From NCBI GenBank assembly GCA_958407555.1, contig CATYJC010000008.1, forward strand, positions 1-27,827: DNA of 27,827 nucleotides, in the 5' to 3' direction. Every line of letters starts with the position of its first letter. Position 1 is the stretch's first letter. Of the stretch, positions 1-7,180 are shown piece by piece. This DNA is from an uncultured Collinsella sp. Lineage in GTDB: Bacteria > Actinomycetota > Coriobacteriia > Coriobacteriales > Coriobacteriaceae. A program made the translations under genes and the position numbers. Under the pieces are notes generated by a model. It was given only the letters and a program-made list of their open reading frames with translations, ran no database searches and was not told the DNA's origin.

Positions 1-195
1 TTTGCCGCATACTTCCGAAAACCAGGTCGATCTGGCTTTTGCTAAAACGATTTATCAGCGTCGGTTAAGGTGTGGGTTTGCCACCGGGCGAACACTTTTA
101 GCGCTTGGGACTTTATTCATTGGGCCTCGAAGGGTGGATTTCGCGCTTTTGGTAAAGAAATGAGTGTGTGTTTTGCCGTGCGCCGGCATTTGCAC
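1..195. other. Non-coding left edge, no gene seen
   Basis: No open frame here has a credible ribosome binding site or recognisable protein content. A near-palindrome, CCAGGTCGATCTGG, lies at about 25-38 between A-rich and T-rich flanks. It could be part of a terminator or operator belonging to a gene outside the window, but nothing settles this. Confidence 0.5.
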
Positions 196-231
196 AGAAA
201 AAGGGCCCGGAAGGCTTCGCCTTCCGGGCCC
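196..231 (-). terminator. Rho-independent terminator of pyk
   Basis: A perfect 13-bp stem (203-215 with 219-231) closes a TTC loop. Read on the minus strand it is followed by TTTTTCTGT. It lies about 30 nt past the pyk stop codon, in the right orientation to end that transcript. Confidence 0.9.
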
Positions 232-262
232 TTTGCAATGCAAGCGTGCTTGCAAGTGCGAT

Positions 263-1723
263 TTAGCGCACCTGAGCGACGTAAGCGACGTTGGTCGAGG
301 AGACCTTGTCCTCGAGCTGGACGCTCATGCGGGGATCGCCGGCGGTGGCGACGGTCAGGTCGCCGGCCTCGACGTAGCCGAGCTCCTTCGCAGTCTCGAT
401 CGCCTTGACGATCGTGCCGTTGACGGTGCCCTGGGTAATCTCGGCCTGGTGCGGGATAACGCCCCAGTACATGATCATCTGCTGGACGGCCCACTCGTGG
501 CGGGAGAACGCGCAGATCGGCATGTTGGGACGGAAGTGCGAGATCAGGCGAGCGGTACGACCGGTGGTCGTCGGCACGGTGATGCACTTGGCGCCAACGG
601 TGGTGGCCATGTTCACAGCGGACATACCCACAACGTTGTTGACGACGCGGGTGCCGTGAGCGTCAGCCGGAACCTCGAGCGGAGCGTGAGCCGGGAGGTA
701 CTTTTCGGTCTCGAGAGCAATGCTGGCCTGCATCTTAACGGCCTCGACCGGGTACTTACCGGCAGCGGACTCGCCGGACAGCATGACGGCATCGGTGCCG
801 TCGTAGATGGCGTTAGCAACGTCGGCAACCTCGGCGCGCGTCGGGCGCGGGTTCTGCTGCATGGAGTCGAGCATCTGCGTAGCGGTGATAACGGGCTTGT
901 AGGCCGCGTTGCACTTGGCGATGATCTCCTTCTGGATGTGGGGAACGAGCTCGGGCTTGATCTCGATGCCCAGGTCGCCACGAGCAACCATGATGCCGTC
1001 GGAAGCCTCGAGGATCTCGTCGAAGTTCTCGACGCCCAGGGCGCACTCGATCTTCGGGAAGATCGTGACGTGCTCGCCACCGTTCTCGCGGCAAAGCTTG
1101 CGGATGCCGCGGACGGACTCGCCGTCACGGATGAAGGAAGCGGCGATGTAGTCGATGTTCTCGGTCAGGCCAAAGAGGATGTCCTGACGATCGCGCTCGG
1201 TGATGGCGGGCAGCGAGATGTTGACGTTGGGCATGTTGACGCCCTTGCGCTCGCCGATCAGGCCGTCGTTCTTGACGACGCAGGTCATGTCCTGGCCGTC
1301 GACGGACTCGACCTCGAGGGCAACCAGGCCGTCATCGATCAGGATGAGGGAGCCCTTCTCGACCTCGGAGGGCAGGGCCAGGTAGTCGAGGGAGATGTGC
1401 TCAGCGGTGCCGTGGAAATCCTCGGACGTGGGCTGAGCGGTGACGACGATCTTGTCGCCGGTCTTGACGGCAACCTTCTTGCCGTCGACCAGAAGGCCGG
1501 TGCGGACCTCGGGGCCCTTGGTGTCGAGCAGGATGCCGACGGGCAGACCGAGCTCCTTGGAAATACGACGGACGCGCTCGATGCGACCGTGGTGCTCGTC
1601 GTAGGATCCGTGCGAGAAGTTAAAACGGGCGACGTTCATGCCCGCCTTGATCATCTCGCGGATGGTCTCGTCGCTATCGCAGGCGGGACCCATGGTGCAT
1701 ACAATCTTGGTGCGCTTGTACAT
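263..1723 (-). CDS. pyk: Pyruvate kinase
   Basis: Catalyses phosphoenolpyruvate + ADP to pyruvate + ATP, the last step of glycolysis, in the cytoplasm. The 486-residue length is normal for bacterial enzymes. Visible family motifs are the N-terminal KIVCTMGP and MNVARFNFSHG, the DTKGPEVRTG segment between the A and B domains, the FPKIE segment with the catalytic lysine, MVARGDLGIEI, and ATQMLDSM followed by RAEVADVANAIYDGTDAVMLSGE split around the A domain. The C-terminal domain has TTTGRTARLISHFRP, the region used for effector binding in many pyruvate kinases. The ATG start has GGAGG at 1729-1733 with a 5-nt gap. It is a single-gene unit with its own terminator, divergent from the P-type ATPase gene. 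Identity is essentially certain; allosteric behaviour cannot be read from the sequence. Confidence 0.97.
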   Translation of the reverse strand: MYKRTKIVCTMGPACDSDETIREMIKAGMNVARFNFSHGSYDEHHGRIERVRRISKELGLPVGILLDTKGPEVRTGLLVDGKKVAVKTGDKIVVTAQPTSEDFHGTAEHISLDYLALPSEVEKGSLILIDDGLVALEVESVDGQDMTCVVKNDGLIGERKGVNMPNVNISLPAITERDRQDILFGLTENIDYIAASFIRDGESVRGIRKLCRENGGEHVTIFPKIECALGVENFDEILEASDGIMVARGDLGIEIKPELVPHIQKEIIAKCNAAYKPVITATQMLDSMQQNPRPTRAEVADVANAIYDGTDAVMLSGESAAGKYPVEAVKMQASIALETEKYLPAHAPLEVPADAHGTRVVNNVVGMSAVNMATTVGAKCITVPTTTGRTARLISHFRPNMPICAFSRHEWAVQQMIMYWGVIPHQAEITQGTVNGTIVKAIETAKELGYVEAGDLTVATAGDPRMSVQLEDKVSSTNVAYVAQVR

Positions 1724-1786
1724 TCAGACCTCCATCTGACATCGTCTTGCGCTGATAGATAAACCATAAGAAATAAAACTGAGATG

Positions 1787-1792
1787 ATTATA
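1787..1792 (-). promoter_or_regulatory. Candidate -10 box of pyk
   Basis: The minus strand reads TATAAT, a perfect -10 hexamer, about 65 nt upstream of the pyk start codon in an AT-rich stretch. The best -35 match is weak (TTGGGG with a 19-nt gap), so the exact promoter is tentative. Confidence 0.5.
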
Positions 1793-1829
1793 ACGAAATG
1801 GCGACCGAATACCCCAAAAAATCGACCGT

Positions 1830-2016
1830 ATGCCGAATTAGAAGTTCATTTTTTGCGGAAAAACGGTATATGCAAAAACTTTACCAACTGTTCTAACCGC
1901 TGCTATCTGGGCGATATTTCAGTTTGATGTTGCGCCGAAGAAAAAACGTTTTATCAATGTTGAGCATCACACGGTCTGCACCGTTGCGCCTGTGCCGTGT
2001 TTCCAGATGGAATGTT
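1830..2016. other. Intergenic region between divergent pyk and P-type ATPase genes
   Basis: No coding signal is seen. It is AT-richer than its surroundings. An inverted repeat ACACGG...CCGTGT lies at about 1969-2000, just upstream of the candidate ATPase promoter; it could be an operator or a weak hairpin. Confidence 0.4.
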
Positions 2017-2046
2017 TTGGCTAGACGCGTCGCTTTGGGGTACCAT
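2017..2046 (+). promoter_or_regulatory. Candidate promoter of the P-type ATPase gene
   Basis: TTGGCT at 2017-2022 and TACCAT at 2041-2046 are separated by 18 nt. Each matches four of six consensus bases. Transcription would begin near 2053, immediately before the first stem of the structured leader, which supports the assignment. Confidence 0.45.
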
Positions 2047-2052
2047 AGCCCC

Positions 2053-2164
2053 ACTATCAACTGCCGCTCAGCACGGCAGCCTTGATGAGCCCTTGCCCTT
2101 CTCCTGGGAATTATGATCGGGCATCAATCTGCTGAGTGGCCCGAATCCCAGGAGGGGACTCTAT
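2053..2164 (+). promoter_or_regulatory. Structured 5' leader RNA of the P-type ATPase gene, riboswitch-like
   Basis: Two hairpins are visible. Hairpin A pairs 2056-2066 with 2074-2086 (an 11-bp stem with a CC bulge at 2080-2081) and has the loop CTCAGCA at 2067-2073. Hairpin B pairs CTCCTGGGA (2101-2109) with TCCCAGGAG (2146-2154) and TCGGGC (2117-2122) with GCCCGA (2139-2144). Its apical loop contains TGCTGAG (2130-2136), the perfect complement of loop A. The lower stem of B covers the start of the ribosome binding site (AGGAGGGG, 2150-2157). A competing helix, 2082-2086 plus 2089-2092 with 2119-2127, would break the base of A and the inner stem of B. This suggests a translational switch. 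No known riboswitch consensus was recognised. Confidence 0.55.
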
Positions 2165-4846
2165 ATGCAAAAGGAATACCTGTCCGCCGCGGCGGAGGTG
2201 CTCAGCGACCAAGGCGTCGAGGAGAACCTCGGCCTGAGCACTGGTGAGGCGTCGTCGCGCCTCGCCAAGACAGGCCCTAACAAGCTCGAGGAAGCCGAGA
2301 AGACGCCGCTGTGGAAGCGTTTCTTTGAGCAGATGGCCGACCCTATGGTCATCATGCTGATCGTTGCCGCCGTCATCAGCGCGCTCACGGGCATGGTCAA
2401 GGGCGAGGCGGACTTTGCCGATGTCGCCATCATCATGTTCGTCGTTATCGTCAACTCGGTGCTGGGCGTGGTCCAGGAAGCCAAGAGCGAGGAGGCCCTC
2501 GAGGCCCTGCAGGAGATGAGCGCGGCGCAGTCCAAGGTGCTGCGCGACGGCAAGCTCGTGCATCTGCCGAGCGCCGAGCTCGTGCCCGGTGACGTGATCA
2601 TGCTCGAGGCGGGCGACTCCGTTCCGGCCGACTGCCGCGTCCTCGAGAGCGCCACGATGAAGATCGAAGAGGCCGCACTCACTGGCGAGTCCGTGCCCGT
2701 AGAGAAGCACGCCAACGTGATCGAGCTTGCCGCGGGCACTGATGACGTGCCGCTCGGCGACCGCAAGAACATGTGTTACATGGGTTCCACCGTTGTGTAC
2801 GGCCGTGGCCGCGCCGTCGTAGTCGGCACCGGCATGGATACCGAGATGGGCAAGATTGCCGGCGCCCTGGCCGAGGCCAAGGAAGAGCTCACGCCGCTGC
2901 AAGTGAAGCTCGCCGAGCTCAGCCGCATCCTCACCATCATGGTGATTATCATCTGCGTCGTGATCTTTGGCGTTGACATCCTCCGCCACGGCGTGGGCAA
3001 CGTCCTTTCCGACCCGACCGCCCTGCTCGACACCTTTATGGTCGCCGTCTCGCTCGCCGTCGCCGCCATCCCCGAGGGCCTGGTCGCCGTCGTGACCATC
3101 GTGCTGTCGCTTGGCGTGACCAAGATGGCCAAGCGCCAGGCGATTATCCGCAAGCTTTCTGCCGTCGAGACCCTCGGCTGCACGCAGACTATCTGCTCCG
3201 ACAAGACCGGCACCCTTACCCAGAACAAGATGACCGTCGTCAAGCACGAGCTTGCTGCGCCTAAGGAGAAGTTCCTGGCAGGTATGGCCCTTTGCTCCGA
3301 TGCCCAGTGGGACGAGGAGCTGGGCGAGGCCGTGGGCGAGCCGACTGAGTGTGCGCTCGTCAACGACGCCGGCAAGGCTGGTCTCACCGGCCTGACTGCC
3401 GAGCACCCGCGCGTGGGCGAGGCCCCGTTCGACTCGGGCCGCAAGATGATGTCCGTGGTCGTCGAGACCCTGGACGGCGAGTACGAGCAGTACACCAAGG
3501 GCGCGCCCGACGTGGTGATCGGCCTGTGCACCCATATCTACGAGGGCGATAAGGTCGTCCCCCTGACCGAGGAGCGCCGCGCCGAGCTCGTGGCGGCCAA
3601 CAAGGCCATGGCCGACGAGGCCCTGCGCGTGCTGGCGCTGGCGAGCCGCACCTACACCGAGGTTCCCGCCGACTGCAGCCCCGCTGCGCTCGAGCACGAC
3701 CTGGTCTTCTGCGGCCTGTCCGGCATGATCGACCCGGTCCGTCCCGAGGTGGCCGACGCTATCCGCGAGGCGCACGACGCCGGTATTCGCACCGTCATGA
3801 TCACGGGCGACCATATCGACACCGCCGTGGCCATTGCCAAGCAGCTGGGCATCGTCACCGATCGCAGCCATGCCATCACCGGTGCCGACCTCGATCGCAT
3901 GAGCGACGAGGAGCTCGACGCGCACATCGAGGACTACGGCGTGTACGCTCGCGTCCAGCCCGAGCACAAGACCCGCATCGTCGAGGCCTGGAAGTCGCGC
4001 GACCAGATCGTGGCCATGACGGGCGACGGCGTCAACGACGCCCCGTCCATCAAGCGCGCCGACATCGGCGTGGGCATGGGCATCACCGGTACCGACGTCA
4101 CCAAGAACGTTGCCGACATGGTGCTTGCCGACGACAACTTCGCCACCATCATCGGTGCTTGCGAAGAGGGCCGTCGCATCTACGACAATATCCGCAAGGT
4201 CATCCAGTTCCTGCTTTCGGCTAACCTTGCCGAGGTGTTCTCGGTGTTTATCGCCACGCTCATCGGCTTTACCATCTTCCAGCCGGTGCAGCTGCTGTGG
4301 GTGAACCTGGTCACCGACTGCTTCCCCGCGCTCGCGCTGGGCATGGAGGATGCCGAGGGCGACATCATGAAGCGCAAGCCGCGCAACGCCAAGGACGGCG
4401 TCTTTGCCGGTAATATGGGCCTGGACTGTGTGGTCCAGGGCTTGATCATCACCGTGCTGGTGCTGGCGAGCTTCTTTGTGGGCGTGTACTTTGACATGGG
4501 CTACATCCACATCGCCGATATGATCGCCGGCAATGCCGACGAGGAAGGCGTGATGATGGCGTTCATCACGCTCAACATGGTCGAGATTTTCCACTGCTTC
4601 AATATGCGCAGCCGTCGTGCGTCGCTGTTTAGCATGAAGAAGCAGAACAAGTGGCTGTGGGCATCTGCCGCGCTGGCACTGGTGCTGACGGTGATCGTAA
4701 CTGTGCAGCCGACGCTTGCCGAGATGTTCTTTGGCCCCGTGACGCTTGAGCTCAAGGGCGTTATCGCCGCCCTGGGCCTTGCCTTCCTGATCATTCCGTT
4801 GATGGAGATCTACAAGGCGATCATGCGCGCAGTGGAGAAAGAGTAG
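2165..4846 (+). CDS. Cation-transporting P-type ATPase, Ca2+ (PMCA/SERCA-like) type
   Basis: An ATP-driven membrane pump of the P2 class, probably exporting Ca2+. The 893-residue chain has the full family order: N-terminal cation-ATPase domain, actuator loop with TGES (residues 173-176), M4 with PEGL (303-306), the phosphorylated aspartate in DKTGT (D346), a nucleotide-binding domain with KGAPD, the hinge motif TGDGVND (619-625), and a C-terminal membrane block with NLVTDCFPALALGMED in M6. PEGL plus the M6 segment point to the Ca2+-type group. In M4 the usual PEGLP reads PEGLV, so the exact ion, and one versus two sites, is uncertain; Mn2+ is an alternative. The ATG follows AGGAGGGG. The gene stands alone and is followed by a long palindrome and a terminator. 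Its structured leader suggests post-transcriptional control. Confidence 0.9.
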   Translation: MQKEYLSAAAEVLSDQGVEENLGLSTGEASSRLAKTGPNKLEEAEKTPLWKRFFEQMADPMVIMLIVAAVISALTGMVKGEADFADVAIIMFVVIVNSVLGVVQEAKSEEALEALQEMSAAQSKVLRDGKLVHLPSAELVPGDVIMLEAGDSVPADCRVLESATMKIEEAALTGESVPVEKHANVIELAAGTDDVPLGDRKNMCYMGSTVVYGRGRAVVVGTGMDTEMGKIAGALAEAKEELTPLQVKLAELSRILTIMVIIICVVIFGVDILRHGVGNVLSDPTALLDTFMVAVSLAVAAIPEGLVAVVTIVLSLGVTKMAKRQAIIRKLSAVETLGCTQTICSDKTGTLTQNKMTVVKHELAAPKEKFLAGMALCSDAQWDEELGEAVGEPTECALVNDAGKAGLTGLTAEHPRVGEAPFDSGRKMMSVVVETLDGEYEQYTKGAPDVVIGLCTHIYEGDKVVPLTEERRAELVAANKAMADEALRVLALASRTYTEVPADCSPAALEHDLVFCGLSGMIDPVRPEVADAIREAHDAGIRTVMITGDHIDTAVAIAKQLGIVTDRSHAITGADLDRMSDEELDAHIEDYGVYARVQPEHKTRIVEAWKSRDQIVAMTGDGVNDAPSIKRADIGVGMGITGTDVTKNVADMVLADDNFATIIGACEEGRRIYDNIRKVIQFLLSANLAEVFSVFIATLIGFTIFQPVQLLWVNLVTDCFPALALGMEDAEGDIMKRKPRNAKDGVFAGNMGLDCVVQGLIITVLVLASFFVGVYFDMGYIHIADMIAGNADEEGVMMAFITLNMVEIFHCFNMRSRRASLFSMKKQNKWLWASAALALVLTVIVTVQPTLAEMFFGPVTLELKGVIAALGLAFLIIPLMEIYKAIMRAVEKE

Positions 4847-4849
4847 GTC

Positions 4850-4973
4850 GAAAGGCCATCCTTCCCGCCGGCCCGATCGCCTGCGGGGTTTCCACGGGCA
4901 CGTCCTCGCGCTTCGCGCTGCGGGATGTGCCCTTAGGAAACCCCTCCCGGCGTCGGGCCTTCGGATAGCCTCT
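4850..4973. repeat. Long imperfect palindrome downstream of the P-type ATPase gene
   Basis: About 120 nt can fold into one long interrupted stem. The arms are GGCCATCC (4854-4861) with GGATAGCC (4963-4970), GGCCCGA (4870-4876) with TCGGGCC (4953-4959), GGGGTTTCC (4885-4893) with GGAAACCCC (4936-4944), and GGGCAC (4896-4901) with GTGCCC (4927-4932). The tip is CGCGCTTCGCGC. There is no T-tract, so it is not an ordinary terminator. It resembles a REP- or MITE-like intergenic element, but copy number cannot be judged here. Confidence 0.6.
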
Positions 4974-5001
4974 CGGGACCGTAAGCTGAAGGAAAGTGTG
5001 T

Positions 5002-5035
5002 GAGCTGGTCGGGCTTTGCCCGGCCAGCTCTTTTT
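5002..5035 (+). terminator. Rho-independent terminator after the P-type ATPase gene
   Basis: A 13-bp stem with one G-U pair (5002-5014 with 5018-5030) closes a TTT loop and is followed directly by TTTTT. It ends transcription from the ATPase gene and separates it from rsgA. Confidence 0.92.
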
Positions 5036-5083
5036 GATTTAAAATACCTGCTCAGTTGTGGTTTGTGGTGCTGGGAGGCGCTT

Positions 5084-6268
5084 GTGGGCAAGGCGAAGGC
5101 TAAGGCGAAGAAAAAGACGACGGGGGCGCGGGCTAAGCGCGATCGTCGTCGGAAGCTTGCGACCGAAGCTCCCGCGTCTGCCGAGGAGCTGCTGGCAAGC
5201 GTGCCGGGACTCGATGCGCTGCAGGATGTTCCGGCGTTCGACGATCTGCCGGTCGATGATGCTCAGCGGGCTGCCTTCGATGATTATTGTGCTCGGGCCG
5301 AGGAGCCCGAGCAGATGCAGCTTGGTGCCGTGGTGCGCCTGGATCGTGGGTTTCCGCTGGTGGCGACTGCCGATGACACCTTTCGTGCCGAGCATGCCGT
5401 GGGGTTTGCCAAGTCGCGTGGCGAGGACGAGGTTCTGCTGCCCGCCGTGGGCGACCGCGTGGCGGTGCGTCGTGCGCCCGGGCACGACATGGGCGTGATC
5501 GAGTGCGTGCTGCCACGCCGCACGAGTTTTGAGCGCTGGCGCGGACGCGCTCGCGGCGAGCGTCAGGTGCTTTGCTCCAACGTGGATAGCGTGCTGATCG
5601 TGCAGGCGCTCGGCGCCGGCGAGGTACTGCTCGACCGCGTGGCGCGCTCGCTGGTGTTGGCACTCGACTGCGATGCCGAGCCGGTGGTGGTACTCACCAA
5701 GGCCGACCGCTGCGACGCCGATGAGCTCGAGCGCGATCTGGACCGTGTGCACCGCTTGGTGGGTCCGGACGTGCGCGTGATCGTGACGTCCTCTGCCGAG
5801 GGTCGTGGCCTGGACGAGGTGCGCGCCTGCGTGCCCGCCGGGAGCTGCGCCATGATCTTGGGTGAATCGGGTGCTGGCAAGTCGACGCTGCTCAACGCGC
5901 TGCTGGGTCACGATACGTTGGCGACCGGCGGCGTACGTGAGCGCGATGACCAGGGTCGCCACACCACGGTCGCGCGCGTGATGGTGGCGCTGCCGGGCGA
6001 AGCCGGCGTTATTGCTGACGCGCCGGGCCTGCGCAGTCTGCCGCTCGTGGGGCATGATCGGGGCTTGGCACGCGCGTTTCCCGAGATCGTCGAGGCGTCG
6101 CGTGCGTGCCGGTTTGGCGACTGCACGCATACCCACGAACCGGGCTGCGCCGTTCGCGAGGCCGAGGATGCCGGGCAAATCGACAGCCTGCGCCTGGAGA
6201 CGTTCCAAAACCTGGCGTCATCCATGCGTGTGAGTGCTCAGATGCTCGATCCCGATGTCCATCTGTAA
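5084..6268 (+). CDS. rsgA: Ribosome small-subunit-dependent GTPase A
   Basis: A circularly permuted GTPase that checks late maturation of the 30S subunit. In the 394-residue protein the GTPase motifs appear in permuted order: the G4-like TKAD (205-208), then the P-loop GESGAGKS (260-267), then GRHTT (G2) and DAPG (G3). The C-terminal zinc site has Cys342, Cys347, His349 and Cys355 (the CRFGDCTHTHEPGC segment). The N-terminus has a lysine/arginine-rich extension of about 25 residues and an extended acidic region before the OB fold, so it is longer than the typical 300-350 residues. I chose the GTG at 5084 because GGGAGG lies 5 nt upstream; the frame is open back to 5000, but that would run through the preceding terminator. 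It is monocistronic, with its own terminator downstream. Confidence 0.93.
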   Translation: MGKAKAKAKKKTTGARAKRDRRRKLATEAPASAEELLASVPGLDALQDVPAFDDLPVDDAQRAAFDDYCARAEEPEQMQLGAVVRLDRGFPLVATADDTFRAEHAVGFAKSRGEDEVLLPAVGDRVAVRRAPGHDMGVIECVLPRRTSFERWRGRARGERQVLCSNVDSVLIVQALGAGEVLLDRVARSLVLALDCDAEPVVVLTKADRCDADELERDLDRVHRLVGPDVRVIVTSSAEGRGLDEVRACVPAGSCAMILGESGAGKSTLLNALLGHDTLATGGVRERDDQGRHTTVARVMVALPGEAGVIADAPGLRSLPLVGHDRGLARAFPEIVEASRACRFGDCTHTHEPGCAVREAEDAGQIDSLRLETFQNLASSMRVSAQMLDPDVHL

Positions 6269-6285
6269 TTGAATCTACCTATGAC

Positions 6286-6320
6286 AGCCGTCTCCCAATG
6301 GTACGGGAGGCGGCTTTTTT
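6286..6320 (+). terminator. Rho-independent terminator of rsgA
   Basis: AGCCGTCTCCC (6286-6296) pairs with GGGAGGCGGCT (6305-6315) with one G-U, followed by TTTTT. It begins 18 nt after the rsgA stop. Confidence 0.93.
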
Positions 6321-6354
6321 ATTGCCGATGCGCCCCTAAACGTGCGTTTTGCTG

Positions 6355-6446
6355 ACGTGCTGACCAAAACCTTGCCACGAGCTTGACGGGCCGGTCAGCT
6401 TTTGGTCGGCAATTGGTTTGACACTCAAAACCAAGATCGCGATCGC
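6355..6446 (+). promoter_or_regulatory. Probable control region of the Tad pilus operon
   Basis: This stretch between the rsgA terminator and cpaB contains two inverted repeats: GCTGACC...GGTCAGC (about 6359-6399), and TTGGTTT (6413-6419) with AAACCAA (6428-6434). A consensus -35, TTGACA, at 6418-6423 lies inside the second repeat, but no good -10 follows at the normal distance. The layout suggests regulated initiation; the assignment is inference only. Confidence 0.35.
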
Positions 6447-6520
6447 ACCGTTTTGCTGCTTGCCCGCTCGGACAATGGTGCTACGGGCATCCGCCCGGTG
6501 CTACCTTGAGAGGAGCGGCC

Positions 6521-7180
6521 GTGAACAAGAGCAAGCGCATCGCCATCAGTCTAATCGCGGGTGTGCTCGCCGCGCTGCTCTGCATGGTCTACGCATCGTC
6601 GATTCGCTCGCAGGCTGAGCAGGTCCAGGCCGAGACGCTGGCCAAGTATGGCGGCGATCGCGTCGAGGTGTGCGTCGCGGCGCGTGATATCGATGTGGGC
6701 GAGACCCTCGACGAGACCAATGTCATAACCCAGGAATGGCTGGCGAGCCTGCTGCCGCGCGATGCGGCGACCGAGCTGCGCCAGGTGCGCGGCGACGTGA
6801 CGACCTCGCGCATCCCTAAAAATGCCGTGATTTGCGATGTCTACACCAAGGCCGAAACCCACACGCTCGAGGTGCCCAAAGGCAAGGTCGCCGTTTCGGT
6901 GGCGGTCGATGCCGAGCATTCGGTCGGGGGCGCCACAGGCGTGGGCAGCTACGTGGACGTGTACGTGCAAAAGGACGGCGTAACCGATCGGCTGTGCGGC
7001 GCGCGCGTAATCGATACCAGCGAAGATGCCGGCGCCACGCGTGAAGGCAAGATCGAATGGGTGACGCTGGCGGCCGACCCCGAAGACGTTAAGGAATTGC
7101 TGGGGGCCTCGGGTAAGGGGACGGTCAGTTTGACGATTCCCGCCACGGTGCGCGGCAAAAAGAGCGGAGGCGACGAGTGA
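6521..7180 (+). CDS. cpaB: Flp pilus assembly protein CpaB/RcpC-like (SAF domain)
   Basis: First gene of the Tad operon. In other systems CpaB/RcpC is a membrane-anchored SAF-domain protein of the pilus channel or cell-wall side; in Gram-positives its partner is unclear because no secretin exists. The 219-residue protein has an N-terminal membrane anchor (residues about 6-25), then a SAF-like segment starting VEVCVAARDIDVGETLDETNV, then the second domain with VAVSVAVDAEHSVGGATGVGSYVDVYV, typical of the family. The GTG at 6521 has GAGAGGAG just upstream; a TTG at 6506 would overlap that site. The stop overlaps the next gene's start. Identity is based on domain pattern and operon position. Confidence 0.85.
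   Translation: MNKSKRIAISLIAGVLAALLCMVYASSIRSQAEQVQAETLAKYGGDRVEVCVAARDIDVGETLDETNVITQEWLASLLPRDAATELRQVRGDVTTSRIPKNAVICDVYTKAETHTLEVPKGKVAVSVAVDAEHSVGGATGVGSYVDVYVQKDGVTDRLCGARVIDTSEDAGATREGKIEWVTLAADPEDVKELLGASGKGTVSLTIPATVRGKKSGGDE

Noticed and set aside
164..1762. Long + strand open frame opposite pyk
   Set aside because: A GC-rich shadow of pyk; no ribosome binding site, and the protein is a low-complexity Asp/Gly/Leu/Val string.
2053..2164. Assignment of the ATPase leader to the yybP-ykoY (Mn2+) riboswitch
   Set aside because: The class often controls P-type ATPases, but I could not find its conserved loop sequences or four-way junction here.
2111..4594. 827-codon minus-strand open frame opposite the P-type ATPase gene
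   Set aside because: Mirror frame of a GC-rich gene. The product is His/Asp/Gly/Leu-rich without domains and the true gene has all P-type ATPase motifs.
5000..5083. Upstream extension of rsgA to the GTG at 5000
   Set aside because: It would run through the ATPase terminator hairpin; the GTG at 5084 has its own GGGAGG site.
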